DNA of 23,048 nt from positions 52,332-75,379 of the forward strand of contig BMAT01001733.1 of the NCBI GenBank assembly GCA_019649035.1, written 5' to 3'. The stretch comes from Elysia marginata (lineage: Eukaryota; Mollusca; Gastropoda; Plakobranchidae). The notes under the pieces were generated by a model. It ran no database searches. It had not been told where the DNA came from and saw only the letters and a list, made by a program, of their open reading frames with translations. A program made the translations under genes and the position numbers. Positions 1 through 9,010 of this stretch are shown here, piece after piece. Position 1 is the stretch's first letter; every line of letters starts with the position of its first letter.

Positions 1-215
1 CGTGGCCAAGAGGTCGCGGGTTCGAAACACAGCCAAGCACAGCCCGGGCCCCTACTGGTTGGGTCGATGTCAGTATAATGTGACCGGCTGAGGCTAAGTC
101 ATGGTATCCCCGCTAGTCTCTGTGTGGCAGTCCGTAAATTGTCATTAGGACCCAAGCCCTGAGAGCACCTTTGAAGTGGAATTGGGCTTGTAAAAATACC
201 CTTCAATCAATCGTG
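1..215 (+). repeat. tRNA-derived SINE, 5' end cut by window edge
   Basis: The first 30 bases contain a pol III B-box-like motif (GGTTCGAAACA at 19-29). A central segment with TGTCAG-ATAATGTGAC at about 68-86 recurs, on the opposite strand, in the SINE at 6000-6197. The tRNA-like head is cut off by the window edge. The right end near 215 is an estimate, because the sequence turns AT-rich after the 'gggcttgtaaaaatac' stretch. Confidence 0.6.
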
Positions 216-1230
216 AACCAACTTGCGAAGAACAAAAAGGGAAGAAAACTTTTGTGAGGTTGTTTAATAAACCTTGTCAAAATTTTAGATGTCTTTTTTA
301 TAGTTTTTTTCCACCGTCCTGTTAAAAATAAAAACAGGCATTCTATTTAACAATAAAAACAGTGATAAAACTGTTCAAATAGTATTATTACTAGATTAGT
401 TTACATAATAACGTTAGGAATATAGAAATGAGAAGTTGAAGAAAAAAAAGGTAAAGAGATTGTTTAGTGGCCTCAGAGACTCTTTAAACTCTCAAAACTA
501 AAAGGGTTGTTTAAAAAAAGCACAACCGATGCGTCATTTCCGAAAAGAGAAAAACACATGACAAAATAATGTCACATTTTTTAGCTTCAAGTGTGTAAAT
601 CTATAACCGGTTAAACGCAAAGAGCAAATTAAAAAGTGAGTAAGTCATTATGGTCCCGGCAGTAACAGAAAGCACAGTAAGTATGTAAATTTAAAATGGG
701 TTTAAAGTTTATTTGATATAAAAAATCATGGAATAATGTGTAGATCTAGATCTGGATTTTACTTCCGCAAAGTTTCATTTCTTTAACATCTTACTACATA
801 GTCAGCATTTTAGTAGGATTTCCGAGAAAAGCATTCATTGCTTTTGAAAGGTCGATCTAAAGCTTATAATTTAGTAGGCGCACAGTATAAATTCCCGTCT
901 TTTCATTACAATTCAGCAAGTGTATATACTTGATAGAGATAAATGGGGCGTGTATCAGTATGAATAGAATTTTTTTTTAGCGTGCGCAGAATTTTCATAA
1001 GTCTAGTCTACCGTCTACGTTTCACGTTTGCTTTAACTTGAGCTGAGTTTTAATTCCGGTGAAAACAGTCACGTTTTTATAAATCATACATTAAGTGGAA
1101 GATGTACAACGCAGGGTCATCAGACTCGTCAGTAATCTGAAGAACAAACCCTAAACAAAGCAGTTTGAGATTTAAAAGTTGTTAAGCTTGAAGCTCAGGA
1201 GACGACGAGTGGACACGATCGACCTGTATT
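216..1230. other. gene-free AT-rich stretch
   Basis: I see no supportable coding exon here. The sequence is AT-rich with short A and T runs. About 30 bases near 256-287 resemble one end of the MITE at 11069-11252, but the similarity does not continue. A GTAAGT donor-like site occurs at 677 after a short open stretch, so a 5'UTR exon of the downstream CFAP52-like gene could lie here. That is unproven. Confidence 0.5.
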
Positions 1231-1412
1231 GGACTGTTTCAGGACTAACCTCTCATGTGAGGAATATTCAAAAGGTGGGATCACCAGCGAACTTTTCTTT
1301 GGGCAAGGTAGTTTATTCAAATAACTCTAGTGCTGAATCTAAGCCTAAAAACTCACCATTGCTTAAGGGAAACTACTCTTAGATAATTTTGTAAGGTTCA
1401 TGGAACAGTCCC
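1231..1412 (+). mobile_element. MITE-like element, copy 1 (short imperfect TIRs)
   Basis: This is a 182-bp element. It begins GGACTGTTTCAGG and ends TGGAACAGTCCC, so its ends form an imperfect terminal inverted repeat of 11-12 bp. Its whole length matches, in inverted orientation, the segment 11069-11252, including the internal motif 'aataactctagtgct'. ATT directly flanks both ends and may be a target-site duplication. It has no coding capacity of its own. A 67-codon open frame crosses it by chance. The superfamily cannot be assigned from sequence alone. Confidence 0.8.
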
Positions 1413-1998
1413 ATTGGTACCTCTCAGGTTTTTCATAAAACTGGTTGGCCATGGTTTGAATTCTTCATCGGGCGAGACACGATTGATACGAGCAGGAAGC
1501 TCACAAAGTACCACACTCGCCTAGAAATTCTGCATACTGTTACTTTTTATTTTCTGAGAGTGTCATATATCTCCATGGAAAGAATTTGCCAGATTCGGTG
1601 GTTACTGCTACAAGCCTAAAAGTTTCAAGGTTAGACTCGATGAACACTGAGCTAGTCATCCAAATTCTTCTGTATGACCCAAACTGCTATCATAAACAGC
1701 AGATTGGTGAACTGATCAGGTCATATTTGATCTCATTACCGCATCAATAATTAAGTCAAGTAAGTGAGTGAGTGCATGTATACATTTTTCCGTGATCACC
1801 TCATTGATTAAAGAAATACATGTTCTTTCTTCATTGCACCTAGATCGATCAGCCCAACAGCTACTGCACTTTTTTAAAAAGTTGTGCATGCATACCACTT
1901 GTTCTTTGTTTCTTTTGTTTTAAATTACTTTTTTTTGGCTTTTCTGATGTTTTTTTAGTCCAGTAATGCATTTCAAAATATACTTTTTTTTTTTGCAG
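1413..1998. other. upstream sequence / probable 5'UTR intron of the CFAP52-like gene
   Basis: No coding potential is seen. The right end (about 1905-1998) is very T-rich and finishes with a long T tract followed by GCAG, a strong 3' splice site. The stretch is therefore most simply the 3' part of an intron whose upstream exon is non-coding and not located. Confidence 0.55.
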
Positions 1999-3796
1999 TT
2001 GAAAATTGTGTGACCATTATCCCTTTGAGATGCAAAACAATAACAGCCTTGAGACCTACGGTGAAGATGCTTCATGCCAGGAAGGTGCAAAGAGGAAACC
2101 TTCCGCTGAAGACGATCTTCCAAGGTTGGGTTTGCGGCACGTTCTCGGCTTCAATGGCAAAATCGTCAACGGCCTGGTAGTGCACCCTCTTGGCAAACAT
2201 GTTATATACGCTGTTGGACGTCAGGTGATAATTGAGGAAATTGTTGGTCCCTGCAAAGGAAAACAACACATGCTTGTGGGGCATCTGGAGCCTGTGTCCT
2301 CCCTTGCAGTTTCAGGAGATGGGCAGTTCATCGTGTCTGGTCAAATGAACGCCATCCGAGAGTCTAGGTCGCCTGTACTGTTATGGGATTGGTGTTCCAG
2401 GCGGAAGATCATGGATCGAAAGCTACACAAAGAGACCACCATAGCTCTTGTATTCACCTGCTCTTCTCGTTACTTTGTATCCCTGGGCGGACCTGATGAT
2501 GGCGAACTGGCTTTATGGGACACGACAGAAAAGTGCCCGCAGGCATTAAAGTGTGCGCAAGTCGGGCGCGTGGGTGCGTCTACGGTTATAAAGGCCTCAC
2601 ATGTCGACCAGTCTATGTTCGTGTCTTTTGGTGCATGTTATGGTCGTATCTGGAAGTTTGATAGAGACACGAACAAATTGACGTACTCAGAGCTCTTGTT
2701 CGGCTCATCCGCCAGGAAGATCATCTGTGCTGAGATTGCTGATAAAGATAACAGCTATCCTCCACGAATCTTTTGCGGGACCTCCTCGGGGACAGTTATA
2801 GTTTTCAACGGCGATTCCGGAGTACTTATCACCGAGATATTTTCTCCGAGTTTCCCCATGGGCGTTACCGCTCTCACGTACACACGTATGTTAAATGACA
2901 ACACATATTGTATGTTGGTAGGTACTGGAGAAGGCCGGGTCAACTATTACACTTTCCATTTCGAAAAGAAAGGCAACAAGTGCAGCGCTAAGATGGCATT
3001 GTATTCTGACTCCCATGTATGGCAGGATCCCCAATGTTCTTCGGTGACATCTATCTCCAAGATCGGTGTCGGGCAGCAATTTTACGTGGGCGTTCATCAG
3101 AGCCAAATGTATCGTTTCTCTTTGGTACCGTGGAATGCACAGCTTCTAAGGACGTGCAGCAACACAACAATCAATCAGGTCGCTTTTGCCAGAGGGACGG
3201 ACGAACTGCTAGTAACAGCCGAACCGGAGAAGGTGCGTGTGTTCAATTTGAAAGTGATGTTGGAGGTCCGACGATTTGTCCGCTCGGGAAGAGACTGCAA
3301 GTCACTCTGCGTTCGCCACGATGGAACACATATCATGACTGGCTGGGACTGTGGCGATATTTTGGTTCTAGGGTTTGAACCCAAAGGATTAGGACTCCAA
3401 ATTCTTTACCGTATAGACAACGCTCATCGACAGGCAGTGAGTTGCATGGCTTTAACGGCAGCCTCAGAGAAACTGGTGACAGGAGGAGAAGACTTCTTCG
3501 TATCGGTGTGGCGTCTTGTTGACGATTTAGACTTGCGGGGCCGACGCCTCAGACAAGGCTTGCGTGTGTTTCATTTTGTGGATCAGAAGGGTCCTATCAC
3601 GTGTCTGCGTATTGCAGCAGACGATAAGAGATGTGTGTGCTCGAGTCTGGATGGCACTGCAGCGGTGTATGATCTGATCACTGGGCTTCGATTGCAACTT
3701 TTCTCGTGGACCTGCGGTCTTAGTTGTGTGGCATTGTGTCAAACAGACCTTCAAGCCGTTACGTCCAGCAGCGACGGCCGCTTACAGTGGTGGGAT
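1999..3796 (+). other. CFAP52: CFAP52-like coding exon 1 (with 31-nt 5'UTR)
   Basis: The acceptor is T-tract-GCAG ending at 1998 and the donor is GAT|GTAAGT at 3797. The coding part (2030-3796) is 1767 nt, exactly 589 codons, so the following intron is phase 0. Without splicing the frame runs on to a stop at 3917-3919 and loses the last two WD repeats. Confidence 0.85.
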
Positions 3797-5180
3797 GTAA
3801 GTTTTGTTTATTGCGTTACAGTGTCAAATAACATCATTACTATCTATCAGTTTTCCCTGAGTGAAAAAGTGTATAACAATTTAAAAATCAACTTTGCCGG
3901 CATATTTCAACCATCTTAATCTATACATTTAGTTCATCGCCACTTCTACTACAGTCAGTAACGGCGCCATAACCATCATAGCCATTATCACTATCGTTGT
4001 TATCATCTAAGCCATAAATATAGTTACAATGACTATTATTTCGTTGCATATGTATTTTTTTTCACAGTCGTTGATACCAATACGGAGCATGCATCGCCAT
4101 CATCAATAATTTGTTTCTATAGTTTCTAACATATCTCATCTAAACACAATTGCCATAAAAATATGTTGATAATTCTAATAATACTTTGGCTTCCAGATGG
4201 TGAGTGGCCATTGGTTAAGGGAGCTCCAAGGTTCCAGTAGCGGCGGTGTCTGCAGCATTGACACAGAGCCAACCTGTAGACAGCTGGTGGCCACGGGTGG
4301 CGACGATAGGCTCATAAAGGTGCGTACGCTTGTGCACTTAGAATTTTGTTTTTGGCGATGAAATACAAAGTTCAAATATATATATATATATATATATATA
4401 TGTGTTTTTACAACATAGATCACATCGTATGCAGTTGGAGTGAATTCATGCACGGTTGGCATTCCCCGCTCAAATTAAATTGTTTCTTAAGGATTGGAAA
4501 TGTTTATCTTACTGAACTTCTATATGGATATATAGACAAAAGTGGAATGTTTATAACAGCTAACAACAAGGGCCCTTACCCAACCATTTTGATTTTATAG
4601 ACTCAATAATTGTTTCTCCTCTCCTATTTGTCCCTGTAAATATAATTTAATAATTTCGCTTTGGGGGTATATGGTTGTAATTCAAAAAGCTTTTCTTCTA
4701 CAAGATAAAAATGGAAGCGTGTGAATCTATCAAGTAAATAAACGCATTTTAGGGCGGGGTAGGCTGCCGTAGACAGGCCCGACACCACATCGTAGGTAAA
4801 CTCTATTTTTTCCAATGAATTTTGAGATTGCCGGCTCAATAAAGCATTCTTGCTCCACTTAGTTCACCTTTCGCTGTTTGGCTTGTTCACAATGAAGACT
4901 TAAGGCGAGGGTCTTTTCATTATTGTTTACAGCAAGTCATGTATTTCTGTTTACACTTTTTCCTCCAGCGTAAATGACAAATATGGCGTATTGTTTACTC
5001 TTTTTCCTCCATTGTAAATAACAGATTTGGCGCATTGATGAAGGCACAGTGTGCCACGTAGGTGAAGGTCACAGTGACACCATTACCATGGTCAAGTTCG
5101 GTCCGTGTGGCTCAGTCTTACTGTCTGCCGCCAAGGATGGCTCGGTATGCATATGGGATGTCCCGCAAGAGAAGATGTAA
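2030..5180 (+). CDS. CFAP52: cilia- and flagella-associated protein 52-like WD40 protein (spliced, 3 coding exons)
   Basis: CDS is join(2030..3796,4197..4319,5025..5180), 681 aa. Family knowledge: CFAP52 (WDR16; FAP52 in Chlamydomonas) is a double beta-propeller microtubule inner protein near the inner junction of ciliary and flagellar doublets. The sequence shows WD-type repeats throughout: a GFNG segment at residues 40-43, a first GH...WD repeat at about 82-120, the family-typical SLGGPDDG at 151-158, and a last GH...IWD repeat at 644-675. The order matches CFAP52 end to end, and both exon junctions read through without gaps against the family. The start is ATG 2030, with G at -3. An in-frame TGA at 2000-2002, just after a 3' splice site, excludes an upstream extension. 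The protein is somewhat longer than the roughly 620-aa vertebrate protein and looks divergent, so it may be a paralogue of the canonical CFAP52. Family assignment is firm; one-to-one orthology is not. Confidence 0.9.
3797..4196 (+). other. CFAP52-like intron, 400 nt
   Basis: GT at 3797 and TTCCAG at 4191-4196. The middle (about 3940-4110) is a low-complexity CAT/ATC-rich stretch. No other feature seen. Confidence 0.85.
4197..4319 (+). other. CFAP52: CFAP52-like coding exon 2
   Basis: This exon has 123 nt, 41 codons, and is phase 0 on both sides. It encodes the end of one WD repeat and the start of the next (RELQGSSSGG ... ATGGDDRLIK). The donor is AAG|GTGCGT at 4320. It aligns without gaps to the family across both junctions. 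Confidence 0.88.
4320..5024 (+). other. CFAP52-like intron, 705 nt
   Basis: The donor is GTGCGT at 4320 and the acceptor is AACAG ending at 5024. It contains the (AT)13 tract and the first copy of a 44-bp tandem duplication that covers the acceptor. No coding signal seen inside. Confidence 0.85.
4376..4401. repeat. (AT)13 microsatellite
   Basis: A perfect AT dinucleotide run of 26 nt in the second intron of the CFAP52-like gene. The short open frames across it are not genes. Confidence 0.95.
4947..5034 (+). repeat. 44-bp tandem duplication spanning the 3' splice site
   Basis: Copy 1 (4947-4990) and copy 2 (4991-5034) are adjacent and align gaplessly with about eight differences. Each has TTTTTCCTCC, a GTAAAT segment and the first exon bases (ATTTGGCGCA in copy 2, ATATGGCGTA in copy 1). 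Copy 2 carries the functional ACAG|ATT acceptor. In copy 1 the equivalent position reads ACAA, so its acceptor AG is absent. Confidence 0.9.
5025..5180 (+). other. CFAP52: CFAP52-like terminal coding exon 3
   Basis: This exon has 156 nt, 51 codons plus TAA at 5178-5180. It encodes the last WD repeat (GEGHSDTITMVKFG ... DGSVCIWD) and a short KM C-terminus. The fit to the family C-terminus is gapless. Confidence 0.88.
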
Positions 5181-5433
5181 ACAGTGAATTATCTCTATCA
5201 CAACTTCACAAGACTTAACACAAGCTGATCGAGAGTTATAAGTTCGAATAGACTTCAGTGAAACTTAAAAGTTGAGTTAGGGTTTTGAATTATGCAAAGA
5301 AAAGAAAAAACAGTTTAAATATAACAATAGCTGTAACACGATAATGAGCAGTGTTATTCTTGAGTGACAGAGGAATGGTATATTTATGTCTGTGTGAGAG
5401 AGACAGTAAAAGCGGTGGAGACTGGTTAATGAC

Positions 5434-5436
<3 letters not shown>

Positions 5437-5470
<34 letters not shown>
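5437..5470. repeat. (GA)17 microsatellite in the 3'UTR
   Basis: 34 nt of pure GA, followed by a slightly impure GCGAGCGAGAGG end. It lies between the CFAP52-like stop codon and the first poly(A) signal, so it is probably transcribed. Confidence 0.9.
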
Positions 5471-5479
<9 letters not shown>

Positions 5480-5546
5480 AGGATGCAGAAAGATTGTTTT
5501 AAAAGGTGGGAGAGGAAAGTATGATGTATGTCGTCGGTTGTTGTAT

Positions 5547-5552
5547 AATAAA
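5547..5552 (+). terminator. poly(A) signal AATAAA for the CFAP52-like gene
   Basis: First AATAAA downstream of the stop at 5180, giving a 3'UTR of about 390 nt. A T/GT-rich segment follows (tgggtttaattggttc). A second AATAAA at 5785-5790 is an alternative. Confidence 0.55.
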
Positions 5553-5570
5553 GAGCATAATGGGTTTAAT

Positions 5571-5935
5571 TGGTTCATTCAGAGCAAGAATGGATTTTTT
5601 TATGGAAGATGTCTATGAAAATTTTCTTTTGTTTCATTCACTTAAGACATACCCTTGTCAGCAGTATTTTTATGCAAGAAAACAAATTTCGAGAGCACAA
5701 TAATTGTCGGCCTGTATTTGTTTTGTTTAGGCTAGGCTACGAACTGGCAAACAATGCTATGTTGGGGCGTATGTGGTTGTAGTCAATAAAGAAAGAAGTG
5801 GGAAAGAAGGGTGAAGGGTGAAGGATAAAATGTGTTTAACAAAGAGGATTATTATGCAAATAAAAGAATTCGGAACGAATTTCGCCCTTCATTTTTTTTT
5901 TCGTACACGTGCATAAAGAAATCTGATTTTCATTT
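5571..5935. other. gene-free stretch
   Basis: Two overlapping 65-70-codon open frames are present, but they have no recognisable family, splice context or conserved composition. A short GGGTGAA tandem occurs near 5808-5824. Nothing else is supported. Confidence 0.5.
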
Positions 5936-5996
5936 CCATGAGCACTTTAGTGGATAAGCGCTATAAAAAAGCGCTCTTTTTTCTATTTTTACTAGA
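5936..5996 (+). repeat. 5'-truncated SINE tail (same family as 6801-7135)
   Basis: The segment GAGCACTTTAGTGGATAAGC, then GCTAT and AGCGCTC followed by T's and ACTAGAAA, repeats the 3' end of the SINE at 6801-7135 almost exactly. The tRNA-like head and body are missing, as expected for 5'-truncated reverse transcription. Confidence 0.8.
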
Positions 5997-5999
5997 AAC

Positions 6000-6197
6000 A
6001 GCGCTTGCATGCACCACACCCAGTCACATTATCCTGACACCGGGCCGACCAGACTTAGCACTGAATCCATAATGCCAGACACTAGGCGGATCAGCTACTA
6101 ATACCAATTTTAAAGTCCTTGGTTTGACTCGGCCGGGGATCGAACCCACACCTCCCGATCTCTGAGCGAGTGTCTTACCGCTAGGCCACAGAGCCGT
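6000..6197 (-). repeat. tRNA-derived SINE, minus strand
   Basis: On the minus strand the head begins near 6197 with a good pol III A box (TGGCCTAGCGG, 6188-6178) and a perfect B box (GGTTCGATCCC, 6146-6136). A body follows with a TGTCAGGATAATGTGAC segment (about 6042-6024) that is shared with the SINE at 1-215. The body and the lack of a good anticodon arm argue against a functional tRNA gene. The 3' limit near 6000 is approximate. Confidence 0.85.
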
Positions 6198-6800
6198 TCT
6201 AGATCTGCAAGCACTATAGAAGGCTAGTAAACTGTGAGAAACCCTATAGATGCAATTTTTTTCTTATAATAATTATTTTACTGAAGAAATGAAGAAGAAT
6301 TGCTCCATTAAGATCAGTAGATCTTAGATGCACCCCATTACGGAATGGGAAAATTTGTCGGGCAGGGGGAGGGGGTGTAAATGAAATGTAGGTAGGCCCT
6401 AAACAACCTAGATCTCAATCTACATCTACATCTACATTTGAAATTTTAAAGAAAAATGCAGATGTTAATTGCTATTAAGTATCATCCCTCTCAGTCTCAA
6501 AAGTCGAAATCGTTACTATCTGTATACCAAAGCTGTGTGTATCGGGAGGTTTTGGGATTTGGTCTTCCTAACCAAGAGAAAATACCGTGTTCAGTTTTCC
6601 TTTAGTTTCTAAAGATAATGATTCATGTCTGGTAAGTTTTACTGTGATTAAAAACAGTTTCTGATGGTTAAATTAATCCAAAGTACACATTACGTATAAC
6701 CTTGTCTCAGCTCACATCATTAGTAAAGGCCTGTCTGTGGTTAGCCACCCGAATCGAAACTCGTTTGTTCTGTCTAGAGCGCTCTAGGGACAAAAAAAGA
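6198..6800. other. gene-free stretch
   Basis: No exon-like or repeat-family signal except a (CTACAT)3-type short tandem at about 6418-6437 and a G-rich patch near 6359-6377. Confidence 0.5.
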
Positions 6801-7135
6801 GTAGACTGTCTTGTGTGGCGTCGTGGTCTAGTGGTAGACGCTCGGCTTTCGGAACGAGAGGTCCTGCTTTCGGCAGGTCGACGTTTAGTCCTTGAGAAAG
6901 GCTATTTACACACATTTCTTCGCCTCACTCATGCGTTAAACGAGTACCAGACTATAGGCAGTGAACGATCTTGTCAGAATGCTAGAGTGATGCGCTTAAT
7001 TAGCTGCTCCTCTGTGAGTTCAAAAGGTACTTTGGTTGGGAAGTGCCTGTCGGGGAACCCATGTAAAGCGCATAGAGCACTTTAGTGGATAAGCGCTATG
7101 TAAAGCGCTCTTTTTTATATACTAGAAAATGAGAG
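6801..7135 (+). repeat. near full-length tRNA-derived SINE with candidate target-site duplication
   Basis: The head carries an A box (TGGTCTAGTGG, 6824-6834). The B-box region near 6873-6885 is degenerate. The body is followed by the tail GAGCACTTTAGTGGATAAGC and AGCGCTC plus a T run. A 10-bp direct repeat CAAAAAAAGA flanks it (6791-6800 and 7136-7145), consistent with a target-site duplication. Related copies are 5936-5996 (tail only), 10877-11275 (interrupted) and 16399-16685 (old). The 127-codon open frame across it is not a gene. Confidence 0.85.
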
Positions 7136-7145
7136 CAAAAAAAGA

Positions 7146-8786
7146 TCCAGGCTTAAGATAGCCGTTCCCTAATATTTTGTTGGCATTCGCTATAGGCAAA
7201 GGGGTTACGTGGTCATAAACTAAGGGTCACTTGTTAGGGTTGCCCGTTCCGCTCGTAGCCGCTTGTGTTATTTACCCTCTTAGCAAACCACGCCTCTTTT
7301 TAACAAGGGACACTACTATCTAATTCTGTGTATAAAATAGGCTTGATTATAGAGTTTTTTTTCCTTGGCTTTCCTCTGTAATTAGGTACAAGTATTCAGT
7401 AGGTAGCGCAAAACGCGCAAGAAAAAGAACAACAACAACAACATTCCATAAACTTACTAGTTAGATCGATATTATAAAAAACAGAACCAGGATCAAGTAT
7501 GCTAAAGGTTTGATAATGTTGCAGCTCTAAAGATATAGAAAAAAAACAGAAAGCTATTGGATCTACGCCTTCACCAGAGTGAAAAAGGGAAAAATAAAAA
7601 GTTATTGAACAGTTACATAAGTGTGCACTATGACTTACAAAAAATGAAACGAAGAAAATAAAAGCATGAACAGGAAAGAGGGAAAACTAAAACAGGAAGA
7701 GAAAAGGATAAAAACAGAAAAAGGGGGTGAGAAGAAGGGGCTCGTAAGACGTAACCCGAAAACTTTTGAGTAAACTACGTAGTGAATAGACGACTGACAC
7801 AGAACAGAATTAAAACACAAGAAGAAAAATACAATTAGAGATTGAAAACAAAAATTAACCAAGAACATATCCTAATAAAGCTAGGTCCTCAAAGAAAGAA
7901 GCTGTTGATCGAGATCGCTTCTATGCTAATTAAATGGCTACAACGACACGCATTAGTAAGTTCTAAGCGTGCCAAATGCTAACCCACCTGATCGGATGAC
8001 TTAGATTAGCCTTACGGGTTTTAGTTATCTTAACTGATCGTGGCTCGTCGCCGTATATAAGTCTAGGGAAATTCGAAGACATTTTAGTAAATGTAAAACA
8101 CTCAAGTACATTTGTATGGAGAAGACATTCAGCTTCGCTACCACCAGCCGACACTAAAAATATTAAACCGTGACAGAAGCTGAAAAGCTTCACTTAACTT
8201 CCTGACCACCTCTCATCTCCCTATGTAGGCTAAGAGTCACACAATAACCTTACAAAGAGATGTAATGTGCGAGGCAGTTACATTGCACACACGCAAATTG
8301 ACTTTAAAAATTGGCAATAGTATTACCACATAAATGAGTTTGTTTATCACCAGGCCCAGATAGATTTTAAGATGTTTCTGCGGAATAAGTTGAGTGGGCG
8401 CAGTTTTTGTCTGATTGTTTTTAGTTTTGTTCTTGGTTGTTTTGTTTTTTTTTCGTTACAAAGCGCTACCATCCACTTAAGTTGGTTAAAAAGCGGTTAT
8501 GAGGCGTGTGTAGTTTTCATCTGGATAAATTATAGCAACTATAAAGAATAAGTGTTGAACGAGATCTTACTATAAATGAACTAACACTGGTTGTTTATCT
8601 AAATGTTATGTGAGAGTTTTTTTGTCAATTTCATTGAAGGAAGCGCAAAATTTTACCACACCTAAATTGTTACCAACTATTAGAATGCTCTGATACCTTA
8701 AATCAGGGTGAATATCAAAATGAATGCCTATGGACACGTTTGCGTTAAATAAAACTTTTTGAAAAAATATATATTGTGTGTTTGCG
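7146..8786. other. gene-free stretch, partly purine-rich
   Basis: No supported gene. About 7540-7740 is strongly A/G-rich on the + strand, giving hydrophobic F/L/S-rich open frames on the minus strand that are composition artefacts. A short (ACA)n run is at about 7425-7443. No splice-flanked conserved exon was recognised. Confidence 0.55.
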
Positions 8787-9010
8787 TGGCTCAGTGTAGC
8801 CCAGTGGATAGTGCGTACGACTTGTGATTCAGCGGTTGCGGGTTCGATTCCCAACCACGACGCATGTTGTGGGTGCTTTAGGGGAGCAGTTAATCCACAC
8901 TTTTCTCAGTCCAACTACCTGTAAAATGGGTACCTAGCTAAAGGCAGTGTTTGAAATTTGTGAAATGTTAGTAATTGAGCGCCCAACAGACAGCCTTAGG
9001 CTACTGTAAT
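8787..9010 (+). repeat. tRNA-derived SINE, second family
   Basis: A perfect A box (TAGCCCAGTGG, 8797-8807) and perfect B box (GGTTCGATTCC, 8841-8851) are 33 nt apart. A body containing CTGTAAAATGGGTACC near 8920-8935 follows. The body does not resemble the 6801-7135 family, so this is a separate SINE lineage. The right end is estimated. The long non-tRNA body argues against a real tRNA gene. Confidence 0.85.

Noticed and set aside
256-290. Third MITE copy
   Set aside because: Only about 30 bases resemble one element end. The body and the other end are missing, so chance or a tiny remnant cannot be told apart.
1179-1382. 67-codon open frame on the + strand
   Set aside because: It lies mostly in the MITE copy 1231-1412. 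Its counterpart in the second copy is not a conserved frame.
2006-2029. TTG at 2006 as start of the CFAP52-like protein
   Set aside because: TTG starts are not expected in animal nuclear genes. ATG 2030 in the same frame has a suitable context.
3797-3919. Continuation of the CFAP52-like frame to a stop at 3917-3919 as the natural C-terminus
   Set aside because: It follows a strong GTAAGT donor and encodes non-family residues. Splicing to 4197 and 5025 restores the last WD repeats without gaps.
6123-6197. Functional tRNA gene on the minus strand
   Set aside because: Tied to a SINE body with a shared central block. Treated as a SINE.
6702-7085. 127-codon open frame on the + strand
   Set aside because: Crosses the head and body of the SINE at 6801-7135. 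No domain.
7635-7868. 77-codon hydrophobic open frame on the minus strand as a membrane protein
   Set aside because: F/L/S richness comes from the purine-rich opposite strand. No splice context or family.
8787-8870. Functional tRNA gene
   Set aside because: A and B boxes are perfect, but a long non-tRNA body follows and the arms do not pair well, which is typical of a SINE head.
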